From Desulfuromonas versatilis (GTDB lineage Bacteria; Desulfobacterota; Desulfuromonadia; Desulfuromonadales; NIT-T3): a stretch of 64,000 bases of DNA. Shown here in pieces: positions 32,355 through 42,063 of the stretch (positions within the stretch are counted from its first letter, which is position 1; the number at the start of each line of letters is the position of its first letter). The position numbers were made by a program, and so were the translations under genes. The DNA lies in the NCBI RefSeq assembly GCF_019704135.1, contig NZ_AP024355.1, forward strand, positions 434,001 to 498,000, given 5' to 3'. The notes below the pieces were generated by a model. It saw only the letters and a program-made list of their open reading frames with translations, ran no database searches and was not told the origin of the DNA.

Positions 32355-32780
32355 ATGACCGAGCTCGACCAGGCCCTGGAAATCCTCCAGCAGGACCGAC
32401 GCGACCCCCAAAACCAGTCCCAGTATTACGACCTGGTGCTCAATAGCAATTTTTTTATTCCCACCTTCGAGGACACCGAAAGTGAAGGGGCGCCTGCAGC
32501 GGCTGAGGAAAACCAGGTGATGCCGCTGATCCTTGAATCTGACGGTGACGACTACATGATGCTCTTCGATACCGAGGAACGGCTGCAGGCTTGGGCCGGG
32601 GGCGAGGTGAGCTTTGTCGAGGTCCCGGGGCACGTCATCGCCGAGATGTCGGCGCCGCCGCTGCACTGGGCGCTCAACGTCGGTACCGAGTACTCCAAGC
32701 AGTTTCTCCCCGAGGAGATCGCCTGGCTGCGCGAGTCGGTGGAGAAGTGCAGGGCGGAGGCTGAAGGGGAGGGGAAATGA
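32355..32780 (+). CDS. SseB N-terminal-domain-like protein
   Basis: A 141-residue acidic cytoplasmic protein. The order of LDQALEILQQDRRDPQN, YYDLVLNSNFFIPT, MLFDTEERLQAWAG and ALNVGTEYSKQFLPEEI fits the SseB N-terminal domain, whose function is unclear. ATG 32355 was taken with a weak AAAGGC site; an in-frame start at 32295 is longer and less like the family. Confidence 0.65.
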   Translation: MTELDQALEILQQDRRDPQNQSQYYDLVLNSNFFIPTFEDTESEGAPAAAEENQVMPLILESDGDDYMMLFDTEERLQAWAGGEVSFVEVPGHVIAEMSAPPLHWALNVGTEYSKQFLPEEIAWLRESVEKCRAEAEGEGK

Positions 32781-32829
32781 GGGGTGAGCTTTGTTGTCTG
32801 AAAGGCTGAAAATCTCAGAATCTTTAATG

Positions 32830-33060
32830 GCTTAAAACCGCCGGTCCCGGCCGGCAGCCGGGTTACTTCTTTGCTGCGTCCAAAGAAGTAACCAAGAAAG
32901 GACGTTCGCTGCGCTGGCATGGGGGTCGCATAGAGGCGGTGCGACTGGGACCGTTTGAGCAACTGACTCCCGGCGCGTCTTCGCCTGCCCCTCTTTTCCG
33001 CCTAAGAGGTTCGCAATCGGTCTACGGGGCTGTTGCAAACACCGGCGCTGCTAGGAAAAG
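32830..33060. repeat. Intergenic repeat-like element with 13-base hairpin
   Basis: The gap 32781-33215 contains no convincing gene. It holds a perfect 13-base inverted repeat (32861-32873 and 32881-32893, loop CTGCGTC), preceded by a GC palindrome and followed by about 160 bases that stay open in one frame (GYFFAASKEVTKKGRSLRWH...) without start codon or ribosome site. This matches the look of dispersed repeats that I know from proteobacterial genomes. Copy number cannot be judged from one window. Confidence 0.45.
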
Positions 33061-33215
33061 GCAGAAAAGCCTCACTGCCCCATCTCCCCCGCGCCCCCTT
33101 TGACAATGGGGGCGCTCCCCGGACCACGAAGACGGACCGGCTCAGGATGGCAGATCGGCCGCAGGTGCTACCCGCCGGTTTTGGCTTTTTCAATAACTCC
33201 GCAAATCCTCTAAAT

Positions 33216-33677
33216 CTAGCGCCTAGCCTTCCCGCTGATCTGCTGGACATCGATCCTGATGACCTTGGTGGCCTTGTCCAGCTTCTCGATATAGTGCTCA
33301 CCCTCCTCGATAAAGCCCGGAGAATATTTCTCCAGCAGCCACAGCAAGGCCTCCCGCCGCTCCTGCCCCCGGGCTTCGGTGGCCAGCCCGAAGGCCAGCG
33401 CGCTCTCATACTCGGTAGCGAACTGCTCGGCCAGTACCCGGGTTTGGCCGACCACGCAGAAGCAGACCCTGGGATTGTTTTCCAGATTCTCGATCTTGTG
33501 TCCCTCCAGAGCGCAGTGGAAATAGATGCGCTTGTCCCGGTAGGCAAAGCTCAGCGGTACGGCGTAGGGCTGGCCGTGGGCGTCCACGGTCGAGAGGATC
33601 CCGTATTCGCCCCGGACAAGCAGCGCCTCGGCCTCGCTGGCCGGCATCTCCCGGTCTTTTCTTCTGATCTGCCTCAT
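33216..33677 (-). CDS. Pyridoxamine 5'-phosphate oxidase-like flavin-binding protein
   Basis: A 153-residue protein of the small PPOX/NimA type: GEYGILSTVDAHGQPYAVPLS at the N-terminus, IYFHCALEGHKIENLENNPR, and VCFCVVGQTRV. Such proteins bind FMN or F420 and reduce small molecules, or only bind the cofactor. There are no partner genes nearby. Start ATG 33677. Confidence 0.82.
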   Translation of the reverse strand: MRQIRRKDREMPASEAEALLVRGEYGILSTVDAHGQPYAVPLSFAYRDKRIYFHCALEGHKIENLENNPRVCFCVVGQTRVLAEQFATEYESALAFGLATEARGQERREALLWLLEKYSPGFIEEGEHYIEKLDKATKVIRIDVQQISGKARR

Positions 33678-33765
33678 GCGTTTTCGTCCCTTTCGCGGTT
33701 TCCCCGCTGTGCAAATTTTCCCGTTTCGTCTGCAGAGCCGCCCCTGCCTGGGTTAAAATAGCTCT

Positions 33766-34530
33766 ATGGCCCTGATCCCGCCAGGGAAATCGACTTGGAG
33801 GTGGGTCTTGCTCCGTCTGCTGCTTGCCCTTCTCATCGTCGTCGCTGCGTTGCCCGCGGCGGCCGCCGAACCCGTGGTGCCGACCCCCTATCATGCCACC
33901 TATGCGGTCTCCTATCGGGGCTTCAATGTGGGGCTGCTTCATTTCGAACTGCGTTCGCCGGAGGCGGGGGTGTTGGTCTTCGAAACCCGCGCCGAGCCCA
34001 GTCTGCCCGCCCGACTGCTGGTAAGCGCCGCAGCCTTCGAGCGCAGCAGGATGCACATCGATGGGCAGGGGGTGAGGCCGCTGTCCTGGGTTCTGGAGGA
34101 CGGCAAGAAAGGCAGCGAGAAGGACGGCCATCTGGCCTTCGGTTGGGCGGAGCAGAAGGTCTCCGGCGAAGTAAAGGAAAAGCCGGTCGCGCTTCCCGTC
34201 GAGCCCGGGCTGCAGGATCGGCTTTCGATTCAGATCGCCGTCATGACCACCCTGCTGCGCGGTGAGGTCCCCGGCACCTTCCCCATGATCGACGGCGACG
34301 AGATCAAGCATTACAGCTACACCCCCGCCGGTTCCGCAAGCCTCAAAACCAAAACGGGTGACTTCGCGACGGTTTCCTACGAAAGCACCCGTCCTGGCTC
34401 GATCCGGGTCTCCCGGGTCTGGTACGCCCCGGCCCTGGGCTATCTGCCGGTGCGGGCCGAACAGAAGCGCAAAGGCAAGGTCGAGACGGTGATGGAGCTG
34501 GTGAGCGTCCAGGGACGGGGCGACCGATGA
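33766..34530 (+). CDS. DUF3108 exported protein
   Basis: A protein of up to 254 residues has a signal peptide (LLALLIVVAALPAAAAEP). A DUF3108-like body follows: YHATYAVSYRGFNVG, WVLEDGKKGSEKDG, and VWYAPALGYLPVRAEQK near the end. It is probably periplasmic or outer-membrane associated; function unknown. The ATG at 33766 has no clear ribosome site. A TTG at 33808 has GGAGG 6 bases upstream and leaves a good signal peptide, so it may be the real start. Confidence 0.72.
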   Translation: MALIPPGKSTWRWVLLRLLLALLIVVAALPAAAAEPVVPTPYHATYAVSYRGFNVGLLHFELRSPEAGVLVFETRAEPSLPARLLVSAAAFERSRMHIDGQGVRPLSWVLEDGKKGSEKDGHLAFGWAEQKVSGEVKEKPVALPVEPGLQDRLSIQIAVMTTLLRGEVPGTFPMIDGDEIKHYSYTPAGSASLKTKTGDFATVSYESTRPGSIRVSRVWYAPALGYLPVRAEQKRKGKVETVMELVSVQGRGDR

Positions 34531-34561
34531 CTCCCCAGACCTTTGCCCTTTCTCGACCGTC

Positions 34562-35980
34562 TCACAACTGCAGCGATTTGATCTCCAGAAACTCCTCCAG
34601 ACCGAATTTTCCGAACTCCCGGCCGTGCCCGGACTGTTTGTAGCCGCCGAAGGGGGCCAGCAGGTTGAAGCGTCCGCCGTTGATGTCGATCTGGCCGGCG
34701 CGGATTCTCCGGGCGACGCGCTGGGCCCGCCCGGCATCCGCTGACCAGACCGCGCCCGCCAGCCCGTAGGGCGAATCGTTGGCGATGCGCACCGCCTCCT
34801 CCTCGTCGCGGTAGACGAGGATCGAGAGCACCGGACCGAAGATTTCCTGCTGGGCGATGGTCGACTTGGGGGCGACCCGGCCGAACACCGTCGGCTGCAC
34901 GAAATAACCCTTGTTCATTCCCGGCGGGGCCTCGGCTCCGCCGAGCAGCAGTTCGGCCCCCTCCTCGATCCCCTTGCGGATGTAGTCGCGCACCCGCTGG
35001 CGTTGGATTTCGGAGACCAGCGGCCCCAGTTTGGCCCGGTCGCCGGCGGGGTCGCCGACGGTGAATCCCCCGGCGATCTCCACGGCGAGGCGGGCCGCCT
35101 CCTTGTAGAGACTTTCCGGGACCAGCATGCGGGTGTGGGCGCTGCAGGTCTGCCCGGAGTTGAGAAAACAGGCGTTCACCGTCCCCTTGACCGCCGCCGG
35201 CAGGTCGGCGTCCGCGAGGATAACCGCTGCCGATTTGCCCCCCAGCTCGAGGGCGACCCGCTTCACCGAGTGCGCGGCCAGCTCCGCGACCCGTTTGCCG
35301 GCCCGGGTCGAGCCGGTAAAGGAGATCATGTCCACCTGCGGGTGGGCGGCCAGCTCCTCGCCCACCACCGGACCGAGACCGCTGACCAGGTTGACCACCC
35401 CGGGGGGCAGCCCGGCCTGCGCGACGATCTCGGCAAGGATGAAGGCGTTGAGCGGGGCCACCTCGCTCGGTTTGAGTACCACCGTGCAGCCGGCGGCCAG
35501 GGCCGGGGCCAGCTTGGCGACGATCTGGTGCAGGGGGTAGTTCCAGGGGGTGATGCAGGCCACCACGCCGAGCGCCTCGCGCACCACCAGAGAGTTGCCG
35601 ATCCGCTCCTCGAAGGGGTAGTCGCGCACCAGGGCGGCGTAGCTCTCCATGACCGCGGCGGGCAGGCCGGCCTGGATGCGCCGGGAGAGCTTCAGCGGCA
35701 TGCCGACCTCGGCGGTGATGGTCTCGGCGATCTCCTCGCTGCGACTGACCAGCCCCTGGTGAATTTTCTGCAGGCAGGTGGCGCGTGCCTCGACCGGGGT
35801 GGCCGCCCACCCGTCGAATGCGGCGCGGGCCGCCTGCACTGCGCTGTCGGCGTCCTCGGCGGTGCTGGCCGGCACCCGGCCGATGACCTGTTCGGTGGCC
35901 GGGTTGAGGACGTCGATGAACCTTCCCCCTACCGAGGGCTGCCAGTGACCGTTGATGTAGTTCTTGTCGAATATGCGCAT
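34562..35980 (-). CDS. Aldehyde dehydrogenase family protein
   Basis: A 472-residue NAD(P)-dependent enzyme with full family signatures: the active-site region [17 protein letters not shown] with catalytic Glu, [14 protein letters not shown] with catalytic Cys, and [15 protein letters not shown] for cofactor binding. The substrate cannot be told. It resembles aldehyde dehydrogenases of the wide ALDH1/2-like group. ATG 35980; the gene is convergent with the DUF3108 gene. Confidence 0.92.
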   Translation of the reverse strand: MRIFDKNYINGHWQPSVGGRFIDVLNPATEQVIGRVPASTAEDADSAVQAARAAFDGWAATPVEARATCLQKIHQGLVSRSEEIAETITAEVGMPLKLSRRIQAGLPAAVMESYAALVRDYPFEERIGNSLVVREALGVVACITPWNYPLHQIVAKLAPALAAGCTVVLKPSEVAPLNAFILAEIVAQAGLPPGVVNLVSGLGPVVGEELAAHPQVDMISFTGSTRAGKRVAELAAHSVKRVALELGGKSAAVILADADLPAAVKGTVNACFLNSGQTCSAHTRMLVPESLYKEAARLAVEIAGGFTVGDPAGDRAKLGPLVSEIQRQRVRDYIRKGIEEGAELLLGGAEAPPGMNKGYFVQPTVFGRVAPKSTIAQQEIFGPVLSILVYRDEEEAVRIANDSPYGLAGAVWSADAGRAQRVARRIRAGQIDINGGRFNLLAPFGGYKQSGHGREFGKFGLEEFLEIKSLQL

Positions 35981-36094
35981 GCTCGCCCCCTGGTCGATGA
36001 TGGTTAATTTATAGCAGGCTCCGCCGGGAATTCATCCCCGGGGACAGGCGGTTTTTCTTCCTGGGGGCCCTGCTGGGAGGTGTCGGGCGGATGA

Positions 36095-36122
36095 AAAAAG
36101 CCCGCCGGGAGGGGCGGGCTTT
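36095..36122 (-). terminator. Intrinsic terminator of SDR/M23 transcript
   Basis: A 10-base inverted repeat (36098-36107 and 36113-36122) is followed on the minus strand by six T. It lies 24 bases after the SDR stop and upstream of the aldehyde dehydrogenase start. Confidence 0.85.
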
Positions 36123-36145
36123 GGGGCGACGTGGCTGGCGGGCGA

Positions 36146-36844
36146 TCACCAGGGGAGCACCTTGCCGTCGTAGGTCCAGAGCTTGCCGCTGTCGGCCAGG
36201 CTCAGGCTGGTGAGTACCTTGAACATCCCCGCGGCGCTGAGCTCGGGGGAGAGCGGCGCCTCGGCGCCGCCAAGCTCGGTGTGAACCCAGCCGGGGTGCA
36301 TGGCCACGGCGCTGATGCCCCTGTCGCGCAGGTCGACGGAGAGGTTTTTCGCCACCATGTGCACCGCCGCCTTGGACGAGCGGTAGGCGTAGCTGCCGGA
36401 CGACTGGTTTTCGCCGATGCTGCCGAGCAGGCTCCCCATGATGGCGATGATCTTGCGGCGGCTGCGGGCCACCTGGTCGACCAGGGCGACGCTCAGTTGC
36501 AGCGGGGCGATGGTGTTGACCCGGAAGGTCTCGAGCCAGCCCTGCTCGTCGATAGGGCCGAAACCCTGGGGCTTGGGGCCGAAGATGCCGGCATTGTTGA
36601 ACAGGATGTCGATGGCGCGCCCGGCCAACCCTTCGGCCAGGGCCGCCACCTGGTCGGGGTCGGTGACCTCGAGGGGGAGGACCTCCACCTGGTCGGGGTG
36701 GCTGGCGGCCAGTTTCTCCAGGGCCGGGGCGCTGCGCGGATTGCGGCAGCAGGCGAGCACCTGCCAGCCATGCCGGGCGAATTCGCCGGCCAGGGCCAGG
36801 CCGAGCCCCCGGTTGGCGCCGGTGATGAGAATGGTTTCGTTCAT
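36146..36844 (-). CDS. Short-chain dehydrogenase/reductase
   Basis: A 232-residue SDR: TGANRGLGLALAGEFAR for NAD(P) binding, LFNNAGIFG, MGSLLGSIG with catalytic Ser, and YAYRSSKAAVHM with YxxxK (here YRSSK). It resembles carbonyl-reductase-like SDRs of the C-factor/CsgA group. ATG 36844 was chosen (AAGGATGG upstream); an ATG three codons earlier has no proper spacing. It is downstream of the M23 gene by 34 bases on the same strand. Confidence 0.88.
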   Translation of the reverse strand: MNETILITGANRGLGLALAGEFARHGWQVLACCRNPRSAPALEKLAASHPDQVEVLPLEVTDPDQVAALAEGLAGRAIDILFNNAGIFGPKPQGFGPIDEQGWLETFRVNTIAPLQLSVALVDQVARSRRKIIAIMGSLLGSIGENQSSGSYAYRSSKAAVHMVAKNLSVDLRDRGISAVAMHPGWVHTELGGAEAPLSPELSAAGMFKVLTSLSLADSGKLWTYDGKVLPW

Positions 36845-36878
36845 CGGTTCCATCCTTTCCGGTCCCCAGCGCGCAGGG

Positions 36879-38192
36879 TCACTTGCCGGGGGCCAACTGC
36901 AGCTTGCTGGTGACGTTGTTGGTGATCCAGTCCCCGTCCCACCATTCCAGCGGATAGACCGAGAGGCCGCCGAGCAGCACCTCGAAGTGCAGGTGGTCGC
37001 CGCCGGCCATGCCGGTGGCCCCGGTGTTGCCGACGATCTGCCCCTTGCTGACCTGCTCGCCCTGCTGGACGGCGATGCGGCTCAGATGGCCGTAGAGGCT
37101 CTGCAGCCCCATGCCGTGGTCGATGATCACGCACAGCCCGTAAATCCCCAGGTAGTCGGCGAACACCACGGTGCCGGAGTTGGCCGCTTCCACCGGGGCC
37201 TGGGCCACCGAGGCCAGGTCGATGCCGAGGTGGGTCTGCTTGTCGACCTCCTGACCCTCGTGGTAATAGCTGCGATGGTCGGCAAACAGGGCCAGGGTGG
37301 CCGCCTTGGACTGGCGCAGGAAGGCTCCCTCCCAAAGGGGGACCGGAGCGGTGCTGGCGCCGATTTCGATGAGCTTCTGCCGGTTCTGTTCGCGCACCTC
37401 GCGGTTGACCTGCAGAAAGGCATCGAGGGGCGACTGGGCCTGGGGGGCCAGTTCCTCGAACTCGGGCGCTTTGGTTTCGAGGAAAGACTGGCCGACCTCG
37501 ATTTTGCGTTCGCGGAAATTGCGGTTGTTGAGGTGGTAATAGAAACCGGCCTGGCGCTCGTTGCCGGCCCGGTCCACCGCCATCAGCTTGGGGGTGAACT
37601 GGTTCATGGTCATGTTCCAGGGGAAGGCGAACAGGCAGGCGTAGGCCCCGGAGGGCTGGCGGTAACCGGGGAAAAACAGCTCGCCGATGGTCACCCCGGT
37701 GGATTCCGCCTCCTCGGAAAGGGTGTAGACGATCAGCCCCGCGCCCCCCCGGTTGAGGTTGTGGGCGGTGCTGAGCACCGAGATGACCGGGGCCCGGCTG
37801 TCGAATTCGAAGGTGAAAACCTGCTGGCTGACATTGCCGGCGCCGAAGGGGAAGATGCTTCGGTCAGTGGCGGTGACGTTGATTTCGACCGGCCCGTCCT
37901 TGATTTCGCCCTTGGGCAGAGACAGGGATTCGCTCTGCACCAGGGTGCCGCGCTCATAGGTGCGCGCCAGCAGCGGAATCGATTTGCCCTGCTGCACCAG
38001 GGTGACGCCGAGGGATTTGAGGCCCGAGCCGGGGTCCTCCACCTGCAGCTGCAGGTGGCGCTGGGCGGAAACCGGTCCCGCGCCGGGGGTTAGGGCGATC
38101 TGCGGACCGGTGGTATCGCGGAAATAAAAGACGGCGGCGGCAACCAGAAGGATGAGCAGGCCGGATAGGCCGACGATGCTGGTGGTTCTCAA
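36879..38192 (-). CDS. Membrane-anchored M23 metallopeptidase (LytM type)
   Basis: A 437-residue protein has one N-terminal membrane segment (about 5-25), about 250 residues of unrecognised beta-rich domain, and a C-terminal M23 domain. The metal-site motifs are HLGIDLA (near 318) and GDHLHFEV (near 407), with GHLSRIAV between. It should cut peptidoglycan cross-links in the periplasm or modulate amidases. The best start is TTG 38192, with AAGGAG 8 bases upstream; no ATG fits the membrane segment. Confidence 0.85.
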   Translation of the reverse strand: MRTTSIVGLSGLLILLVAAAVFYFRDTTGPQIALTPGAGPVSAQRHLQLQVEDPGSGLKSLGVTLVQQGKSIPLLARTYERGTLVQSESLSLPKGEIKDGPVEINVTATDRSIFPFGAGNVSQQVFTFEFDSRAPVISVLSTAHNLNRGGAGLIVYTLSEEAESTGVTIGELFFPGYRQPSGAYACLFAFPWNMTMNQFTPKLMAVDRAGNERQAGFYYHLNNRNFRERKIEVGQSFLETKAPEFEELAPQAQSPLDAFLQVNREVREQNRQKLIEIGASTAPVPLWEGAFLRQSKAATLALFADHRSYYHEGQEVDKQTHLGIDLASVAQAPVEAANSGTVVFADYLGIYGLCVIIDHGMGLQSLYGHLSRIAVQQGEQVSKGQIVGNTGATGMAGGDHLHFEVLLGGLSVYPLEWWDGDWITNNVTSKLQLAPGK

Positions 38193-38343
38193 GGGGCATT
38201 CTCCTTTGTTCGATTTGAAGAGCGTATTCTCAACCAGCCGAAGTGAAAAATCAAGGGGGCTCCCCTCGGCAAGTAATATCACGAATCAATTCGGGAGCAA
38301 GCCGCTGCGGAGTCGGTAGCCGGTAAGTGCCCGTTGGGGAAGA

Positions 38344-38372
38344 TTGACCGGAAAGGCAGGGCGGGCTAGACT
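38344..38372 (+). promoter_or_regulatory. Sigma70-type promoter of nucleoside transporter gene
   Basis: TTGACC (38344-38349), a 17-base spacer and TAGACT (38367-38372), about 36 bases before the start codon at 38409. Confidence 0.45.
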
Positions 38373-38408
38373 GCCGGCCGGCTTGAATGATTTTTCGCGG
38401 GAGGGCGT

Positions 38409-39647
38409 ATGGCCTATCAGGGGGTGTTGGGGATTGTGGTGCTTTTGGGGCTGGCCTGGCTGCTGAGTGAGGAGCGCGGGCAGGTGCGCTGGCGACCGGT
38501 GCTGACCGGGGTGGCGCTACAGCTGGTGCTGGCCGCCGCCTTGGTCAAGCTGGCGCCGTTCCGGCTGTTTTTTCTCGGGCTCAACGAGGCGGTCATGTTC
38601 GTCGACCGGGCCACCCAGGCGGGCACAGCGCTGGTGTTCGGCTTTCTCGGCGGCGGCCCGCTCCCCTATGCGGAGACAGCGCCTGGGGCCTCCTTCACCC
38701 TGGCTTTTCGCGCCCTGCCGCTGGTGCTGGTGGTCAGCGCCCTTTCCGCGCTGCTGTTCTACTGGCGGGTGCTGCCGCTGCTCGTGCGGGCTTTCTCCTG
38801 GGTGCTGCGCAAGACCATGAACATCGGCGGCGCGCTGGGGGTGGGAGCCGCGGCCAACGTCTTTGTCGGCATGGTCGAGGCTCCCCTGCTGGTGCGCCCC
38901 TACCTGGCGGAGATGTCGCGCAGCGAACTGTTCACCCTGATGACCTGCGGCATGAGCACCATCGCCGGCACCGTGCTGGTGCTCTACGCCTCGATCCTGC
39001 AGCAGGCGGTCCCCGACGCCCTGGGCCACATCCTGATCGCCTCGGTGATCAGCGCCCCGGCGGCCATCGCCGTGGCCCAGCTGATGGTCCCCCAGCAGGG
39101 GGCGGTGACCGGCGCCGAGATCCACGGCATGAGCGAGGCCTCGGGGGCCATGGACGCCGTCACCCGCGGCACGGCCGAGGGGCTGAAGCTGCTGCTCAAC
39201 ATCATCGCCATGCTGATCGTGCTGGTCGCCCTGGTGAGCCTGGTCAACCAGCTGCTGGCCCTGCTGCCGGCGGCCGGCGGCCGCCCCCTGACCCTGCAGG
39301 GGCTGCTCGGCTGGCTGATGGCCCCGGTGGCCTGGCTGATCGGCATCCCCTGGCAGGAGGCGGTAGCCGCCGGCAGCCTGCTCGGCACCAAGACTGTGCT
39401 CAACGAATTCGTCGCCTACCTCGAACTGGCCGCCCTTCCCGAAACCGCACTCTCCCCGCGCAGCCGGCTGATCATGACCTACGCCCTGTGCGGCTTCGCC
39501 AACCTGGGGAGCCTGGGCATCATGATTGGCGGGCTCGGCACCATGGCGCCGGGACGGCGCGGCGAAATCGTTTCGCTGGGGGGCAAATCCATTGTCGCGG
39601 GAATTCTTGCCACCTGCATGACCGGAGCGGTGATCGGACTGCTTTGA
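38409..39647 (+). CDS. nupC: NupC-family concentrative nucleoside transporter
   Basis: A 412-residue inner-membrane protein with the CNT family layout: about ten membrane segments, GALGVGAAANVFVGMVEAPLLVRPYL in the substrate-binding core, FTLMTCGMSTIAGTVL, and GTKTVLNEFVAYLEL. It imports nucleosides driven by H+ or Na+. GCGGGAGGG precedes the ATG. It is convergent with the kinase gene, with 7 bases between stops. Confidence 0.92.
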   Translation: MAYQGVLGIVVLLGLAWLLSEERGQVRWRPVLTGVALQLVLAAALVKLAPFRLFFLGLNEAVMFVDRATQAGTALVFGFLGGGPLPYAETAPGASFTLAFRALPLVLVVSALSALLFYWRVLPLLVRAFSWVLRKTMNIGGALGVGAAANVFVGMVEAPLLVRPYLAEMSRSELFTLMTCGMSTIAGTVLVLYASILQQAVPDALGHILIASVISAPAAIAVAQLMVPQQGAVTGAEIHGMSEASGAMDAVTRGTAEGLKLLLNIIAMLIVLVALVSLVNQLLALLPAAGGRPLTLQGLLGWLMAPVAWLIGIPWQEAVAAGSLLGTKTVLNEFVAYLELAALPETALSPRSRLIMTYALCGFANLGSLGIMIGGLGTMAPGRRGEIVSLGGKSIVAGILATCMTGAVIGLL

Positions 39648-39654
39648 GGCGGGC

Positions 39655-41538
39655 TCAGGCGCTCGAGGAGAGCGGCGGCCAGTCCTCCAACAGCGGTGTT
39701 TCACCTGCCTCCCGGGGGCGCAGCGGGAGCTGGATTTCGACCCGGGTGCCCTGCATCGGCCGGCTGTCCACGGAGATCCCGCCGTCGTGGGCCTCCAGGA
39801 TGTGCTTGACGATGCTCAGCCCCAGCCCCGTCCCCCGCACCGCCGTGTCAGAGGTGTCGGCGCGGTAGAATTTGTCAAAAATACGCCCGACCTGGTCGGG
39901 GGTCAACCCCACCCCCTGGTCGGAGACCGACAGCCGGTAGCTCTCCCCGCAGCGCTCCCCGGCAAGCTCCACCAGGCTGCCGCGCGGCGAAAATTTCACC
40001 GCATTGCTCACCAAATTGTTCAGCACCTGGAAGAGGCGTCCGCGGTCGGCGACGATCCTGGTCGGGGTTTCCGCCAGGCGCAGTTCGATGCGGTGGCCGG
40101 GATAGCGCTCGCGAAACCGCGCCAGCGCATCCTTCAGCAGCTCCTCCATGAAAAATGGGGAGTGCTCCAGCCCCAGGGGCTTGCCCGAGGCGAGCCGGCT
40201 GACGTCGAGGATGTCGTCGACCAGCCGCGCCAGGGCCTCCGCACTCTGGTAGATGGTGCCGAGAAACTCCCTGCGCTGGTTCGGCGTCGGATCGAAGAGC
40301 CCCCCGTCAAGCAGCAGTTCCGCGTACCCCATGATGCCGGCCAGCGGGGTTTTCAGCTCGTGGGTCGTCATCGCCAGGAACTCGTTTTTCATCCGGTCGA
40401 TTTCCTGCTCCCGGCTGACGTCCTGGAACAGGACGATCATCCCCTTTTCCAGGTGGTCCCGACCGACCAGCACCGAGGTCCTCGCCCGGTAGTGGTGGAG
40501 GATTTGGCGGCGCGGGTCCTGGTGTTGGAAGTCGAACTGGCGCCCCGCCCCCCGTTGCAGCTCTCCCAATAGTGCCTGGTCGTCGAGGATTTCCTCGATC
40601 CCCCGGCCCAGCGCCTGGTGCAGGGAGACCCCCAGCAGGCGTTCGGCGGTTGCGTTCATGAGCAGCACCCTGTCACTGGAATCGGTGACCAGCAGACCGT
40701 CGGGGACCGAGCGGAGAATGCCGTCGATCTTCTCCTTGGCCTCCTCGGAGATGCGAAACGCCTCGATCAGGGAATTTTCCGCGCGGCGGCGCTCGGCAAT
40801 TTCGGCGTTGAGCTGCTGGTTGGCTTCGAGCAGCTGCTGGGTGCGCTCGGTGACGCGCCGCTCCAGGTCGTCCATCGCCATTTGCAGGGCGGCTTCCGCC
40901 TTTTCGCGTTCCCGGATGGAGCTGTGGGCCTTTTTCATGACGCCGAGAATGGCCAGCAGCAACCCCGCGGAAATGACCAGCATCACCAGGGTCGACTGCC
41001 GGGTCAGGCCGAGCAGCCGGTCATGGGAAGCGGAAATGTCGAGGTAGGTTTCCACCGCCCCCAGGAAGAGGTCCCGCGCCATCAGCGGGACATAGGTCTC
41101 CACCACGTCCACCGCGATCGGCCGGTCTTCGGCGGTGCGGGAATCGGATTCCACCACCTTGGAGTAGATGATCCCCCGGGCGACCTGCTCATGGAAGTAG
41201 GGCTTTGCGTTGCGCTGCCCCTCTTCGGCCGGGTCGCTGGAATAGATGATTTCTCCGTCGGGGGAAAAGATGCGCAGCTTGACCAGACGCGGGTCGTTCT
41301 GGTAGCGGCGGATCTCCTCGACCAGCTCCGGGGCCAGGCGCTCCCGGGTCAGAGGCTGCCCCTCGAGCTTGAGCATGCGCAGCAGCGCATCGACGTGGCG
41401 CGCCGCATCCTCCTCGGTTTCCCGGACCAGGATGTCCTGGTAGGAGGGGTAGATGATCAGCGCGTTGTACAGGGGGAGAAAAACGGCGATTACCAGGGAG
41501 TAAAGCAGAATGCTGCGCAGAAAGGTTATTCGGAACAT
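39655..41538 (-). CDS. Membrane PAS histidine kinase with periplasmic sensor
   Basis: A 627-residue protein: two membrane segments (about 6-28 and 175-197) flanking a periplasmic sensor of about 145 residues, a coiled coil, PAS (about 250-360), HisKA with THELKTPLAGIMG and HATPase (NLVSNAVKFSPRGS, SDQGVGL, GTGLGLSIV). All catalytic motifs are intact. ATG 41538 has GGAGG 8 bases upstream. It follows a PilZ gene by 56 bases on the same strand; no response regulator is adjacent, so its partner is elsewhere. Confidence 0.9.
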   Translation of the reverse strand: MFRITFLRSILLYSLVIAVFLPLYNALIIYPSYQDILVRETEEDAARHVDALLRMLKLEGQPLTRERLAPELVEEIRRYQNDPRLVKLRIFSPDGEIIYSSDPAEEGQRNAKPYFHEQVARGIIYSKVVESDSRTAEDRPIAVDVVETYVPLMARDLFLGAVETYLDISASHDRLLGLTRQSTLVMLVISAGLLLAILGVMKKAHSSIREREKAEAALQMAMDDLERRVTERTQQLLEANQQLNAEIAERRRAENSLIEAFRISEEAKEKIDGILRSVPDGLLVTDSSDRVLLMNATAERLLGVSLHQALGRGIEEILDDQALLGELQRGAGRQFDFQHQDPRRQILHHYRARTSVLVGRDHLEKGMIVLFQDVSREQEIDRMKNEFLAMTTHELKTPLAGIMGYAELLLDGGLFDPTPNQRREFLGTIYQSAEALARLVDDILDVSRLASGKPLGLEHSPFFMEELLKDALARFRERYPGHRIELRLAETPTRIVADRGRLFQVLNNLVSNAVKFSPRGSLVELAGERCGESYRLSVSDQGVGLTPDQVGRIFDKFYRADTSDTAVRGTGLGLSIVKHILEAHDGGISVDSRPMQGTRVEIQLPLRPREAGETPLLEDWPPLSSSA

Positions 41539-41594
41539 GGCACCGCCTCCTGAGAGGTAGTTAATCAAGAAGCGTGCCATGAAAAGGAGCTAAG

Positions 41595-41984
41595 CTAATT
41601 TTCTCCCTGCGCCTCGGGATGGTCGTGGATCCATTCATCCACGGCCTCCGCGTCCTCGCCGGGCAGATCGAGGAATTTCAGTCCCATGCCGGGTTCGTAG
41701 GGCGAGGTGCGGTCGTAGAGCCGGCGCCAGACCACCTCGCAATTGCAGGTGACCCGGCGATTCAGGGGCGGGGGCAGGGGGATTTCGACGGGAAAGCGGT
41801 TTCCGGGGTCCCGGGGATTGACGGTGGAGATGAACATTCCGCTGCGGCTGATGTTTCTGGCATACCCGAAAAAGGCCTTGCCGCCATCCTCAAGCCGGAC
41901 CTTCAGAATGATCAGCGGGGAACGCAGGTGCTTGCGGGCATCCGCAGGCGTCCTGGGGGTGTCCTGGTCACGCTTTTCGGGCAT
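41595..41984 (-). CDS. PilZ-domain c-di-GMP-binding protein
   Basis: A 129-residue single-domain protein. The c-di-GMP motifs are RKHLR (RxxxR) near residue 17 and NISRSG (NxSxxG) near residue 44, both intact. It should bind c-di-GMP in the cytoplasm and pass the signal to an unknown partner. Upstream of a membrane kinase on the same strand, it may link c-di-GMP to that kinase or act independently. Confidence 0.88.
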   Translation of the reverse strand: MPEKRDQDTPRTPADARKHLRSPLIILKVRLEDGGKAFFGYARNISRSGMFISTVNPRDPGNRFPVEIPLPPPLNRRVTCNCEVVWRRLYDRTSPYEPGMGLKFLDLPGEDAEAVDEWIHDHPEAQGEN

Positions 41985-42063
41985 GGCATCTCCTCGGCCG
42001 GAGCAACTCCTACCTCATCCTAGCACAAAAAATGCCATTTTCACCGTGGCCGCCTAGGTCGAC

